From NCBI GenBank assembly GCA_043813805.1, contig JBDRKR010000026.1:1-36519 (forward strand): a stretch of DNA of 36,519 nt. Reading direction: 5' to 3'. Both the position numbers and the translations under genes were made by a program. Source of the stretch: 2-02-FULL-43-13 sp043813805 (GTDB lineage Bacteria > Patescibacteriota > Minisyncoccia > Minisyncoccales > MHMH01). The notes below the pieces were generated by a model. That model saw only the letters and a program-made list of their open reading frames with translations, was not told the origin of the DNA and did no database searches. Shown here one piece after another: positions 14,051 to 20,636 of the stretch (position 1 is the first letter of the stretch; each line of letters starts with the position of its first letter).

Positions 14051-14063
14051 GACGTCGGACGTC
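14051..14063 (+). repeat. GTCGGAC palindrome in the nusG-rplK gap
   Basis: GACGTCGGACGTC is a near-perfect 13-nt palindrome just upstream of rplK. It belongs by its core to the GTCCGAC/GTCGGAC family seen elsewhere in the window. Confidence 0.4.
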
Positions 14064-14076
14064 GATGATTATTTTT

Positions 14077-14496
14077 ATGAAAAAAATTAAAGCAATCGTT
14101 AAATTACAAATTCAAGCGGGAGCAGCCACTCCAGCTCCGCCTGTCGGCCCGGCTTTGGCTCAGCACGGTTTGAATATCATTGAGTTTTGCCAAAAATTCA
14201 ATGATGCGACGAAAACCCAGAAGGGTTTCAAGCTGCCGGTGGAAATTACGGTTTTTGAGGACAGAACTTATACTTTTAGGGTAAAGCAGCCGCCCGCATC
14301 CGAACTTTTAAAAAAAGCGGCCGGCATTGAAAAAGGTTCAGGCGCTCCCAATAAAACTAAGGTTGGTAAGATTACCCGTGATCAATTAAGGAAAATAGCC
14401 GAACAGAAAATTGAAGACATGAACGCGACTGATGTTGAGGCCGCTATGAGAACCATTGAAGGAACAGCGAAGAACATGGGCATTATCATCGAGTAG
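14077..14496 (+). CDS. rplK: 50S ribosomal protein L11
   Basis: A 139-aa protein starting at ATG 14077 (MKKIKAIVKLQIQAG), which matches the usual L11 N-terminus; the upstream in-frame ATGs at 14026 and 14065 would add an unnatural basic tail. The conserved TPAPPVGPALAQHGLNI segment and the C-terminal rRNA-binding part (KKAAGIEKGSGAPNK, IEGTAKNMGI) are present. L11 forms the base of the GTPase-associated stalk. In most bacteria rplA follows; here a dCMP deaminase gene follows instead, consistent with CPR lineages that lack L1. Confidence 0.95.
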   Translation: MKKIKAIVKLQIQAGAATPAPPVGPALAQHGLNIIEFCQKFNDATKTQKGFKLPVEITVFEDRTYTFRVKQPPASELLKKAAGIEKGSGAPNKTKVGKITRDQLRKIAEQKIEDMNATDVEAAMRTIEGTAKNMGIIIE

Positions 14497-14516
14497 ATTA
14501 ATTTTTCTACAAAAAA

Positions 14517-15011
14517 ATGAAAGAAGAAAAATACGTACGTCCAACCTGGGATGAATATTTTTTAGGACTGATAGAATCGATTGGGAAAAGAGCCACTTGC
14601 GATAGGGGCCACAGTGGAGCCGTTATTGTAAGTCCGCACAGGACTATTTTAGCTACCGGTTACGTTGGAGCTCCTCCGGGACAGCCGCACTGCGATGAAG
14701 CTGGTCACATGATGAGAACGGTTGTTGATGAAGAAGGTAATCAGTCTCAGCACTGCGTAAGAACCTTGCACGCCGAAGAAAACGCCATATTGCAATGCGC
14801 GAAAGATGGCATAAAAATTGAAGGAGCGACGCTTTATTGCAAAATGGTTCCTTGTTATAACTGCGCCATGAGGATCGTCAGGGTGGGTATAATAAAGGTG
14901 GTGGCCCAAAAAAGATATCATGCCGATGGGTTATCCGTAAAATTATTTAATGATGCCGGTATAGGACTGATAATTATAGAAAATACGACGGAAGAATATA
15001 AAAATCAATGA
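14517..15011 (+). CDS. dCMP deaminase
   Basis: A 164-aa zinc deaminase of the ComEB/dCMP type that makes dUMP from dCMP. The zinc and catalytic residues are H85-A-E87 (RTLHAEENA) and P112-C113-x2-C116 (PCYNCAMRI). An extra Cys/His-rich insert (PHCDEAGHMM to SQHC, 57-80) is typical of the family and often binds a second zinc. It begins the dTMP supply block; the product feeds thymidylate synthase. The stop overlaps the ATG of a truncated thymidylate kinase reading frame. No ribosome binding site is seen 20 nt after rplK. Confidence 0.9.
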   Translation: MKEEKYVRPTWDEYFLGLIESIGKRATCDRGHSGAVIVSPHRTILATGYVGAPPGQPHCDEAGHMMRTVVDEEGNQSQHCVRTLHAEENAILQCAKDGIKIEGATLYCKMVPCYNCAMRIVRVGIIKVVAQKRYHADGLSVKLFNDAGIGLIIIENTTEEYKNQ

Positions 15012-15121
15012 AAAATAATCCCTATCCGGGAAAATTCATCGTTTTTGAGGGACTGGACGGTTCGGGGCAGTCAACCCAAGCAGATTTATTAAAGAACTTT
15101 AATAATCAAGGGAGGAAATAA
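15008..15121 (+). pseudogene. Truncated thymidylate kinase N-terminus (37 codons)
   Basis: ATG 15008 overlaps the dCMP deaminase stop and opens a 37-codon frame, MKNNPYPGKFIVFEGLDGSG then QSTQADLLK. It is nearly the same as the first 26 residues of the full tmk at 17174, including the P-loop, then ends in NNQGRK and a TAA that overlaps the dut ATG. Without the rest of the kinase it cannot act as one. It may now serve translational coupling between the deaminase and dut, with GGGAGGAA near its end as the dut ribosome binding site. Confidence 0.75.
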
Positions 15122-15606
15122 TGATTGTTGTGGCAGTCGAGAAGATAAGAGAAGATAGTAAGATCCCCGAAAGGGCGACAGAGGGGGCGATTGGCTTCGA
15201 TGTTTACGCTTCGCGGGTTTTGGACAAATGGACCAAGGAAGTCAGCGGCGACTTACCGGCGGAAATAAAGCCCGGAGGCAGTATTTTGATCGGCATAGGG
15301 GTCAGGCTCGATATTCCTTTTCCTTACGAAGCGCAGGTGAGACCAAGAAGCGGTTTGGCGAGTCGCTATGATATCGAGTTAAGTAATTCGCCCGGCACTA
15401 TTGATCCGGATTTTCGCGGAGAAGCAGGCGTTCTTTTAAGAAACCGGGGCGAAAAATCTTTTGTTGTTGAAAAAGATATGCGGATTGCTCAGTTAATCTT
15501 TACGAGAGCTGAAATTCCAGAACTAAAAGAAGTCAAAACGACTTCTAAAACCATCAGAGGAGAAGGAGGATTCGGTTCTACTGGTTTGTTCGAAATCAAA
15601 AAGTAA
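15121..15606 (+). CDS. dut: Deoxyuridine triphosphatase (dUTPase)
   Basis: A 161-aa trimeric-type dUTPase that hydrolyses dUTP to dUMP and pyrophosphate. All five motifs are visible: ATEGAIGFDVYA (19-30), RPRSGLA (74-80), GTIDPDFRGE (92-101, with D95 as the likely catalytic Asp), RIAQLIF (121-127), and RGEGGFGSTG (146-155) in the C-terminal arm that closes each active site. The loop between motifs I and II (31-52) is longer than usual. The ATG overlaps the stop of the tmk remnant, with a GGGAGGA ribosome binding site. It keeps uracil out of DNA and supplies dUMP for the thymidylate synthases downstream. Confidence 0.95.
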   Translation: MIVVAVEKIREDSKIPERATEGAIGFDVYASRVLDKWTKEVSGDLPAEIKPGGSILIGIGVRLDIPFPYEAQVRPRSGLASRYDIELSNSPGTIDPDFRGEAGVLLRNRGEKSFVVEKDMRIAQLIFTRAEIPELKEVKTTSKTIRGEGGFGSTGLFEIKK

Positions 15607-15614
15607 AATCAGGC

Positions 15615-15640
15615 AAAGGCCCTTATGGGCCTTTTTGTTT
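15615..15640 (+). terminator. Terminator after dut
   Basis: AAAGGCCC (15615-15622) pairs with GGGCCTTT (15627-15634) around TTAT, followed by a T-rich tract. Confidence 0.9.
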
Positions 15641-15675
15641 TTTTATTTGTTGTGTTAAAATGAAATCCCACTCAT

Positions 15676-15732
15676 ATGATCAAGAATTCCTATCCGGGTA
15701 AATTAATTTTTTATAGTATGTTCAAGATTTAA
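15676..15732 (+). pseudogene. Second thymidylate kinase remnant (18 codons)
   Basis: ATG 15676 opens MIKNSYPGKLIFYSMFKI and stops at TAA 15730-15732. The first nine codons (atgatcaagaattcctatcc and on) almost match those of tmk at 17174 (MIKNPYPGK), after which the likeness is lost. It lies 4 nt before the ATG of the three-domain thymidylate synthase. With 15008 and 17174 it is the third copy of the tmk 5' end in about 2.2 kb. Confidence 0.65.
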
Positions 15733-15735
15733 TCT

Positions 15736-17199
15736 ATGGAGAAAGGAGAACCGACGTCAAAATTTAATGACTGGCCGGTGAGATACAAGGGATTATTGAC
15801 TCTCGGCAATTTAAATTCCAATGTCGGAGTTGTCTGCCACTGGACCAGCAAAGATTTAATTGTCGGGAGACTGAATAAAAATACCTATGCGGCAGTCGGA
15901 CAGCTTTACAGCTGCGATTTGGGCGTTTCTTCTATCATCAGGAATGTTTTAGCTCATCCCCACATTGATACCCTAATTTTATGCGGCAACGAAGGAGCGA
16001 TTGAAGAAATTAAAAGCAGTAAATCTTTATTAAATTTGATTAATAATGGAGTGGACAGAAATCATTTTATTGTCGGTTCCGGGCAAGCAAAAATAGAAAA
16101 AGAGATTCCGATTGAAAAAATAAATTTGTTTCGTTCAAGGGTTAGGATCGTTAATCTTATTGGAGAAAATGATCCTCTAAAAATTCAAAAATCTATTGAT
16201 GCAGATTTTAAAGATAATCCCCAAAGATACGAAACATTTATTTTACCAGATTCGCAAAAAACCAAGAATCTGGAGTTGCCATCAGAAGGATCGGTTTTCG
16301 TTGTTCGAAGAAGTAAGGTGGCTGAATGCTGGATTGATATTCTAAAGAATATTATGATTTTCGGAACAATAAAGAGTTCTCAATATAGTGAGGCGCAGAA
16401 AGAATTGGTTGATTTAATAACGATTATTGATAGTGAAGATTTGAACAAACCCTATCTCCCCGGTTATCTAAAATTAACCGAAAATCAGATTAGGGAATAC
16501 ATCCCAACTATTACCACCGCTAAAAAAATAGAAGGAGTAAAATACACTTATGGCCAAAGATTGAGGGGATATAATGGAGTTGACCAAATCCAGAATATAA
16601 TTGATATTATTGCCAAAACACCTTATTCGAGAAGGGCTGTGGCCTCAACTTGGAATATTGAACTTGATTATATAAGCGACAACCCGCCGTGTTTGGACTT
16701 GGTTCAGGTTTTGGTCCAAAACAGTAAGCTTTACTTAACGGTTTATATCCGTTCCAATGATATGTTTCTTGCCTGGCCAGAAAACGCTTTTGGGATTTTG
16801 GCGTTGCAAAATTTAATCGTTGGAGAAGTTAATAAAAAAAATTCTGAATTAAATCTTGAAAAAGGTTCAATAATAATCATTTCTGCCTCAGCCCATGTTT
16901 ACGAAAGAAACTGGGAAGAAATCAAGAAAATTTTAGAAGAAAATCCAAAACTTCAATGCGCTTGGGACCCCCGAGGAAATTTTGTGATTAGCGTTGTCGG
17001 CGGGTTTATTAATGTTTATCATACCGCAGATCCGGTCAATTTAAAGTGGCAAGGGAAAAGCGCTCATGAGCTTTTAGACCAAATAATTTTTTATATTTCT
17101 CAAGTATCCCACGCCGCTTATTTGGGTAGGGAATTAACAAAAGCCGAAGAATGTATTAAAAATAAAAAAGAGTATGATCAAGAATCCTTATCCGGGTAA
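15736..17199 (+). CDS. Three-domain thymidylate synthase (MtrA-like + TS + DUF4346)
   Basis: A 487-aa protein. Residues 13-145 resemble the soluble domain of MtrA, subunit A of tetrahydromethanopterin S-methyltransferase: VGVVCHWTSKD, GQLYSCDLGVSSIIRNVL, HPHIDTLILCGNE, then NLIGENDP. Residues about 200-390 are an archaeal-type thymidylate synthase: YTYGQRL (270-276), RR 299-300, W306, PPCLD (317-321, nucleophile C319), RSND (339-342), PEN (348-350, Asn in the dUMP-choosing position) and SAHVYE. Residues about 400-470 look like DUF4346 (CAWDPRGNFVISV, VSHAAYLGRELTKAE). The enzyme should methylate dUMP; the MtrA-like part suggests an unusual C1 carrier or partner. Its last 26 nt overlap tmk. 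No clear ribosome binding site except GGAGAAAGGAG inside the first codons. Confidence 0.75.
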   Translation: MEKGEPTSKFNDWPVRYKGLLTLGNLNSNVGVVCHWTSKDLIVGRLNKNTYAAVGQLYSCDLGVSSIIRNVLAHPHIDTLILCGNEGAIEEIKSSKSLLNLINNGVDRNHFIVGSGQAKIEKEIPIEKINLFRSRVRIVNLIGENDPLKIQKSIDADFKDNPQRYETFILPDSQKTKNLELPSEGSVFVVRRSKVAECWIDILKNIMIFGTIKSSQYSEAQKELVDLITIIDSEDLNKPYLPGYLKLTENQIREYIPTITTAKKIEGVKYTYGQRLRGYNGVDQIQNIIDIIAKTPYSRRAVASTWNIELDYISDNPPCLDLVQVLVQNSKLYLTVYIRSNDMFLAWPENAFGILALQNLIVGEVNKKNSELNLEKGSIIIISASAHVYERNWEEIKKILEENPKLQCAWDPRGNFVISVVGGFINVYHTADPVNLKWQGKSAHELLDQIIFYISQVSHAAYLGRELTKAEECIKNKKEYDQESLSG

Positions 17200-17809
17200 A
17201 TTTATTGTTTTTGAAGGACTGGATGGCTCCGGTTCCACCACTCAGGCAGGTAAGCTTCGAGAATGGCTTAATAAAGCCCAGAAAGAATTGATTTTAGGGA
17301 AGCCTTTAGCTTATCTGACTAAAGAGCCAACTAATAACATCATCGGCGGGCTGATTCGCGGCCAATTGACCGGCGATTGGAAAACTCGGCCGGAGTGCTT
17401 ACAATTGCTTTTTACAGCTGACCGGTCCCATCACTTAGAGAAAGAAGTTATCCCATTGCTTAAAAATGGAGTTACAGTAATTAGCGATCGCTATTTCTTT
17501 TCGACCATCGCTTTTGGCGCTACGGAGATAGCCGACAAGGACTGGCTGTTGGGAATCAATAAGTCCTTCCTTTTGCCCGATCTGACTTTTTTGATCAAGG
17601 TTTCTCCAAGGGTTTGTTTGGAGAGGATAAGAGGCGATCGATTCAGCGTTGAACTTTTCGAGAGAGAAGAGGCATTAACCAAGGTATGGCAAAATTACGA
17701 AGAGCTTGCTAAAAAGTTTGAAGATGTTTATATTATAGATGGCGAAAAGCCGATTGAAGATATTTTCGAAGAGCTCAAATCGCTCGTTCATTCCAAATTG
17801 AATTTGTAA
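17174..17809 (+). CDS. tmk: Thymidylate kinase
   Basis: A 211-aa kinase that converts dTMP to dTDP. It has the P-loop FEGLDGSGSTTQ (13-24), a DRSHHLE segment, the DRY motif in VISDRYFFSTIAF, and RIRGDRF as the LID-like region. ATG 17174 overlaps the end of the upstream synthase by 26 nt, so the two are probably translationally coupled. The synthase product is the kinase substrate, and a second thymidylate synthase follows 11 nt later. The P-loop reads GSGSTTQ where many bacterial enzymes have GSGKST/GAGKTT; Ser replaces the usual Lys, as in some archaeal-like and CPR thymidylate kinases, so activity deserves a test. Confidence 0.88.
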   Translation: MIKNPYPGKFIVFEGLDGSGSTTQAGKLREWLNKAQKELILGKPLAYLTKEPTNNIIGGLIRGQLTGDWKTRPECLQLLFTADRSHHLEKEVIPLLKNGVTVISDRYFFSTIAFGATEIADKDWLLGINKSFLLPDLTFLIKVSPRVCLERIRGDRFSVELFEREEALTKVWQNYEELAKKFEDVYIIDGEKPIEDIFEELKSLVHSKLNL

Positions 17810-17820
17810 AAGGGGGTAAG

Positions 17821-18477
17821 ATGGAAAAGTTTTTGGATCTCATTGAGATAAGGGCCCATACTTTGTCAGAGGCATGGTTTTTATGCATCAGGGCACTGTT
17901 TGAGCGCGGTTATAAATACCGCATTGACCGTGGTAGTTTTGCGGGGCAAGAAAGGACAGAAGGCGATTTTTTCAGAATCCATGTTCTTTTTCCGGGGACA
18001 AGACCGCTTGTGCCCGATGTGCCCCAAGGTATTCCTCCACCTTCAACTATGGATTATGTTGAAAGTTATTTGCCGTATTTGATGACCAGCCATAAGAAAG
18101 AAGGCGAACAATATACTTACGGCCAGTATTTAGAACCCCAGATCCCCAAAGTGATTGAGATGTATAAAACAGGCGGATTTGAAACAAACCAGGCGTGTAT
18201 GGCGGTGGGAGATAAGGATTCTATTAATTTACCTGACCCGCCCTGTTTAAGGCAAATAGACACCAGGATTAGGTACGGCAAACTCCATTTCGTGGTCTAT
18301 TTCCGCTCCTGGGACCTCTGGGCCGGCTTTCCCTCAAACTTGGCTGCCATTCAGCTTTTGAAGGAGTATATGGCCTCAGAAATCGGAGTTGAAGACGGCG
18401 AATTGATAGCAGTGAGCAAGGGTCTGCACCTTTATTCCTATATTTGGGATACGGCTAAAATAGCAGTCAGCTTATAG
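17821..18477 (+). CDS. Archaeal-type thymidylate synthase paralog
   Basis: A 218-aa protein of the same fold as the TS part of the upstream fusion. It shows YTYGQYL (98-104), TNQACMAVG (122-130), DPPCLRQID (139-147, nucleophile C142), FRSWDLWAGFPSNLAA (161-176) and GLHLYSY near the end. The RR pair that binds phosphate in classical ThyA is replaced by NQA, a feature I associate with archaeal thymidylate synthases. Asn in PSN favours dUMP over dCMP. RSWD instead of RSxD is also seen in nucleotide hydroxymethylases, so a modified-pyrimidine role is a weaker possibility. The ribosome binding site AAGGGGGTAAG precedes ATG 17821. Confidence 0.75.
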   Translation: MEKFLDLIEIRAHTLSEAWFLCIRALFERGYKYRIDRGSFAGQERTEGDFFRIHVLFPGTRPLVPDVPQGIPPPSTMDYVESYLPYLMTSHKKEGEQYTYGQYLEPQIPKVIEMYKTGGFETNQACMAVGDKDSINLPDPPCLRQIDTRIRYGKLHFVVYFRSWDLWAGFPSNLAAIQLLKEYMASEIGVEDGELIAVSKGLHLYSYIWDTAKIAVSL

Positions 18478-18485
18478 TGAGCATC

Positions 18486-18520
18486 AAAAAGAGGCTCTTT
18501 AAAAACGGGCCTCTTTTTTT
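18486..18520 (+). terminator. Terminator of the dTMP block
   Basis: AAAAAGAGGC (18486-18495) pairs with GCCTCTTTTT (18509-18518), followed by more T. Confidence 0.9.
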
Positions 18521-18536
18521 ATTCCTTTAAAAATGA

Positions 18537-18542
18537 TAAATT
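18537..18542 (+). promoter_or_regulatory. Extended -10 box before gatB
   Basis: TGA-TAAATT (-10 at 18537-18542) lies 8 nt before ATG 18551, the likely gatB start. It lies directly downstream of a terminator. It would give a leaderless gatB mRNA and excludes the upstream ATG at 18533. Confidence 0.45.
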
Positions 18543-18550
18543 GGAAATAT

Positions 18551-20026
18551 ATGAAAGAATATCAGCCGACCATCGGTTTGGAAATACACGTTGAGTTAAG
18601 GACAAAGTCCAAGATGTTTTGTTCTTGTTTTAATGATCCGGACGAAAAACAACCCAATATTAACGTTTGTCCAATTTGTATGGGGCATCCGGGTACTTTG
18701 CCGGTGATTAACGAAGAGGCTTTAAAAAAGGTCATTAAGACCGGCCTTGCCTTGCAGGGCACTATCCCCGAGTATTCCAAATTCGACAGGAAAAACTATT
18801 TTTATCCCGACCTGCCCAAGGGTTATCAGATTTCCCAGTATGATATGCCCCTTTGTAAGGGCGGATGGCTGGAGGTCCGACCTCCCGACATTACGATATC
18901 AGGAGGTCGGACCTCCCAAAATCATAAGATCGATATTACTAGAATTCATCTCGAAGAAGATACGGGAAGATTGATTCATCCTCCGGCCACCGGTTTTTCT
19001 TTGGTGGATTTCAATCGGGCCGGCATTCCTTTAATGGAATTGGTGACTGAGCCCGATATTACCTCGGCCAAAGAGGCAAAAGCCTTTGCCGAAGAATTGA
19101 GGTTGACTTTGCGCTACCTTGGAGTTTCGGACGCCGATATGGAAAAAGGCGAAATGAGAGTTGAGGCAAATATTTCCTTGAGCGACGACAAGGAGCTGGG
19201 GACAAAAGTTGAAATTAAAAACCTTAATTCATTCAGATCGGTGGAATACGGAATTAATTACGAAATCGAACGGCAGAGCAAAGCGTTAAAAGCCGGTAAA
19301 AAGGTGGTTCAAGAGACCAGGGGTTGGGATGCCGCCAAAGAGGTGACAGTTAGCCAAAGAAAAAAAGAAGAAGCCCACGATTATCGCTATTTCCCCGAAC
19401 CCGATTTGCCGCCTTTGCAGTTTAAAGCAGAAGATGTGAAAATAATTAAAGGCGAAATTCCCGAACTGCCTCAGGCGAAAAGAGAGCGTTTTAAGAAAGA
19501 ATACGGGTTGGGACGCGAGGAAATAGAAATGTTCGTGCAAAATAAAGAATTAAGCGGATATTTCGAGAAGGTGATATCCGAAGCATCAGACCCCAAATAT
19601 ATTAAGCTTTCCTCAAACTATCTTATCACTGATTTGCAGAGCCTGCTGGGCGGTGAGTTGGTAACCGATAAGGATTTTAAAATAACTCCCGAGAACTTCG
19701 CTGAATTTATAGGATTGATTGCCCAAGGCGCCATCTCCAGTAAAATCGCCAAAACGGTTTTACAGGAAATGTTTGTTACGGGGGGAGACCCGTCCAATAT
19801 TATCGAAGAAAAAGGATTAACCCAGATTACCGGAGAAAAAGAAATCGAAGAGGCGGTTCAAGTCGTTGTTTCTCAGAATCCTCAAGCGGTTGCAGATTTC
19901 AAAAAAGGGAAGGGGAACGCTCTTCAGTTTTTGATAGGCAAAGTGATGTCCCAAACCCGCGGCAAGGCCAGTCCCGAAATAACCGGCAGTTTATTAAAGA
20001 AATTGCTCATTGACAAGAGAGAATAA
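18551..20026 (+). CDS. gatB: Asp/Glu-tRNA amidotransferase subunit B
   Basis: A 491-aa protein starting at ATG 18551 (MKEYQPTIGLEIHVEL), the normal GatB N-terminus; ATG 18533 would add six residues. GatB is the kinase/transamidase subunit that activates misacylated Glu-tRNA-Gln or Asp-tRNA-Asn for GatA. Visible marks are CPICMGHPGTLPVIN, FDRKNYFYPDLPKGYQISQYD, RIHLEEDTGRLIHP, GIPLMELVTEPDI, MEKGEMRVEANIS and the C-terminal GatB/YqeY domain. Between GGWLEV and KIDITRIH lies an in-frame insert of about 15 residues (RPPDITISGGRTSQN), encoded by a perfect inverted repeat. gatA and gatC are not in the window. Confidence 0.95.
   Translation: MKEYQPTIGLEIHVELRTKSKMFCSCFNDPDEKQPNINVCPICMGHPGTLPVINEEALKKVIKTGLALQGTIPEYSKFDRKNYFYPDLPKGYQISQYDMPLCKGGWLEVRPPDITISGGRTSQNHKIDITRIHLEEDTGRLIHPPATGFSLVDFNRAGIPLMELVTEPDITSAKEAKAFAEELRLTLRYLGVSDADMEKGEMRVEANISLSDDKELGTKVEIKNLNSFRSVEYGINYEIERQSKALKAGKKVVQETRGWDAAKEVTVSQRKKEEAHDYRYFPEPDLPPLQFKAEDVKIIKGEIPELPQAKRERFKKEYGLGREEIEMFVQNKELSGYFEKVISEASDPKYIKLSSNYLITDLQSLLGGELVTDKDFKITPENFAEFIGLIAQGAISSKIAKTVLQEMFVTGGDPSNIIEEKGLTQITGEKEIEEAVQVVVSQNPQAVADFKKGKGNALQFLIGKVMSQTRGKASPEITGSLLKKLLIDKRE
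18871..18916 (+). repeat. Palindromic element inserted in frame in gatB
   Basis: GGAGGTCCGACCTCC (18871-18885) and GGAGGTCGGACCTCC (18902-18916) are perfect reverse complements, each also nearly palindromic, around a 16-nt loop. The element lies in a surface-loop position of GatB and keeps the frame. Confidence 0.8.
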
Positions 20027-20035
20027 GGAGGGTAG

Positions 20036-20230
20036 ATGCTTTGCGGTAATTTCAAAAGAAGCATAGACGGGCATGGCCGGATTTGCATTCCCGGGAAACT
20101 TAAGAATGTTTTCGGAAAAGAAGAGGTGGTGGTTGCCGGTTGCGGAGACCATATTGAGATTTGGAGTAAAGAACGATGGGCGATTGAACAAGTAAAGATG
20201 CAAGAAACTCTTGACAAGACGAATCGGTAG
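20036..20230 (+). CDS. Half-MraZ / AbrB-fold DNA-binding protein
   Basis: A 64-aa protein with one SpoVT-AbrB-type domain of the MraZ kind: GNFKRSIDGHGRICIPGKL (4-22), then EVVVAGCGDHIEIWSKERWAIEQVK. MraZ normally has two such domains in about 145 residues and represses the division/cell wall operon. This one has a single copy and would need to oligomerise to bind DNA. ATG 20036 follows AAGGAGGGT and lies 9 nt after gatB. No mraW, fts or mur genes are nearby, so its target is not the usual dcw operon. The last codons overlap the -35 of the following promoter, which could allow feedback. Confidence 0.6.
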   Translation: MLCGNFKRSIDGHGRICIPGKLKNVFGKEEVVVAGCGDHIEIWSKERWAIEQVKMQETLDKTNR

Positions 20231-20239
20231 TGCTATAAT
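20211..20239 (+). promoter_or_regulatory. Perfect consensus sigma70 promoter
   Basis: TTGACA (20211-20216), exactly 17 nt, TATAAT (20234-20239). It overlaps the 3' end of the half-MraZ gene. It is the strongest promoter by sequence in the window and drives a structured leader and a 59-aa gene. Confidence 0.85.
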
Positions 20240-20245
20240 ATGGAT

Positions 20246-20402
20246 ATTGACAGGAAGCTCTTTTAAGCAAGTCAAGGCCGATATTGTGTTCGACTCGCAA
20301 TCATCGGCCCCACTAGGCTGCGAAGGAGAAAGTGGCCCATTAATTTAGGCTTTCATCTTTTTCCTTGCCAGCCTAGTGGGAATATTAAGGGAGGTTCTTT
20401 AA
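20246..20402 (+). ncRNA. Structured RNA leader of unknown class
   Basis: About 155 nt from the predicted start to the next ATG holds two strong hairpins. The first has GGCCGAT (20277-20283) and ATCGGCC (about 20304-20310) arms with further internal pairing. The second has CCCACTAGGCTG and CAGCCTAGTGGG arms (about 20310-20321 and 20369-20380), with an inner purine strand (GAAGGAGAAAG) facing a pyrimidine strand (CTTTTTCC). The SD AAGGGAGG follows the second hairpin. No known riboswitch, T-box, 6S, SRP or tmRNA signature is recognised. It may be a cis-regulator of the small gene or a stable RNA with an ORF attached. Confidence 0.55.
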
Positions 20403-20582
20403 ATGGCAACATGGATTTGCAGAAACAACGGGAAAATCTCCGTTATCCCTCAAAATGACCGAAATGCACTTGAGGAAATGTTGAGAGAAGCCTTTGAGTC
20501 TGCCAAAAACCCGGCCAAGGACGAAGAGGTAAGGGCTTTATTAAATAAGCCCAAATCTCCTCAAGACGCTCGTCTTAATTGA
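20403..20582 (+). CDS. Small 59-aa protein, unrecognised
   Basis: ATG 20403 follows AAGGGAGG at normal spacing and the frame ends at TGA 20580-20582. The protein begins MATWICRNNGKISVIPQND and continues with an acidic amphipathic helix (ALEEMLREAFESAKN) and a KDEEVRALLNKPKSP tail. No membrane segment. The strong promoter, long structured leader and flanking terminator point to a deliberately expressed gene. Its function is unknown. A link to the half-MraZ protein just upstream is possible only by position. Confidence 0.65.
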   Translation: MATWICRNNGKISVIPQNDRNALEEMLREAFESAKNPAKDEEVRALLNKPKSPQDARLN

Positions 20583-20592
20583 CGAACAAAAG

Positions 20593-20636
20593 GAGCGAGG
20601 TAATGAGCAATTAAGCTCTTCCTCGCCCTTTTAATT
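20593..20636. terminator. Bidirectional terminator between small gene and miaA
   Basis: GAGCGAGG (20593-20600) and CCTCGCCC (20621-20628) with inner GAGC/GCTC pairing form a long hairpin, followed by TTTTAATTTTTT on the + strand and by TTTTG on the minus strand. It can serve both convergent genes. Confidence 0.8.

Noticed and set aside
14517..18477. The dTMP block as a phage-derived nucleotide-modification island.
   Set aside because: The genes follow rplK without any phage structural, lysis or integrase gene, and each has a normal role in dTMP supply.
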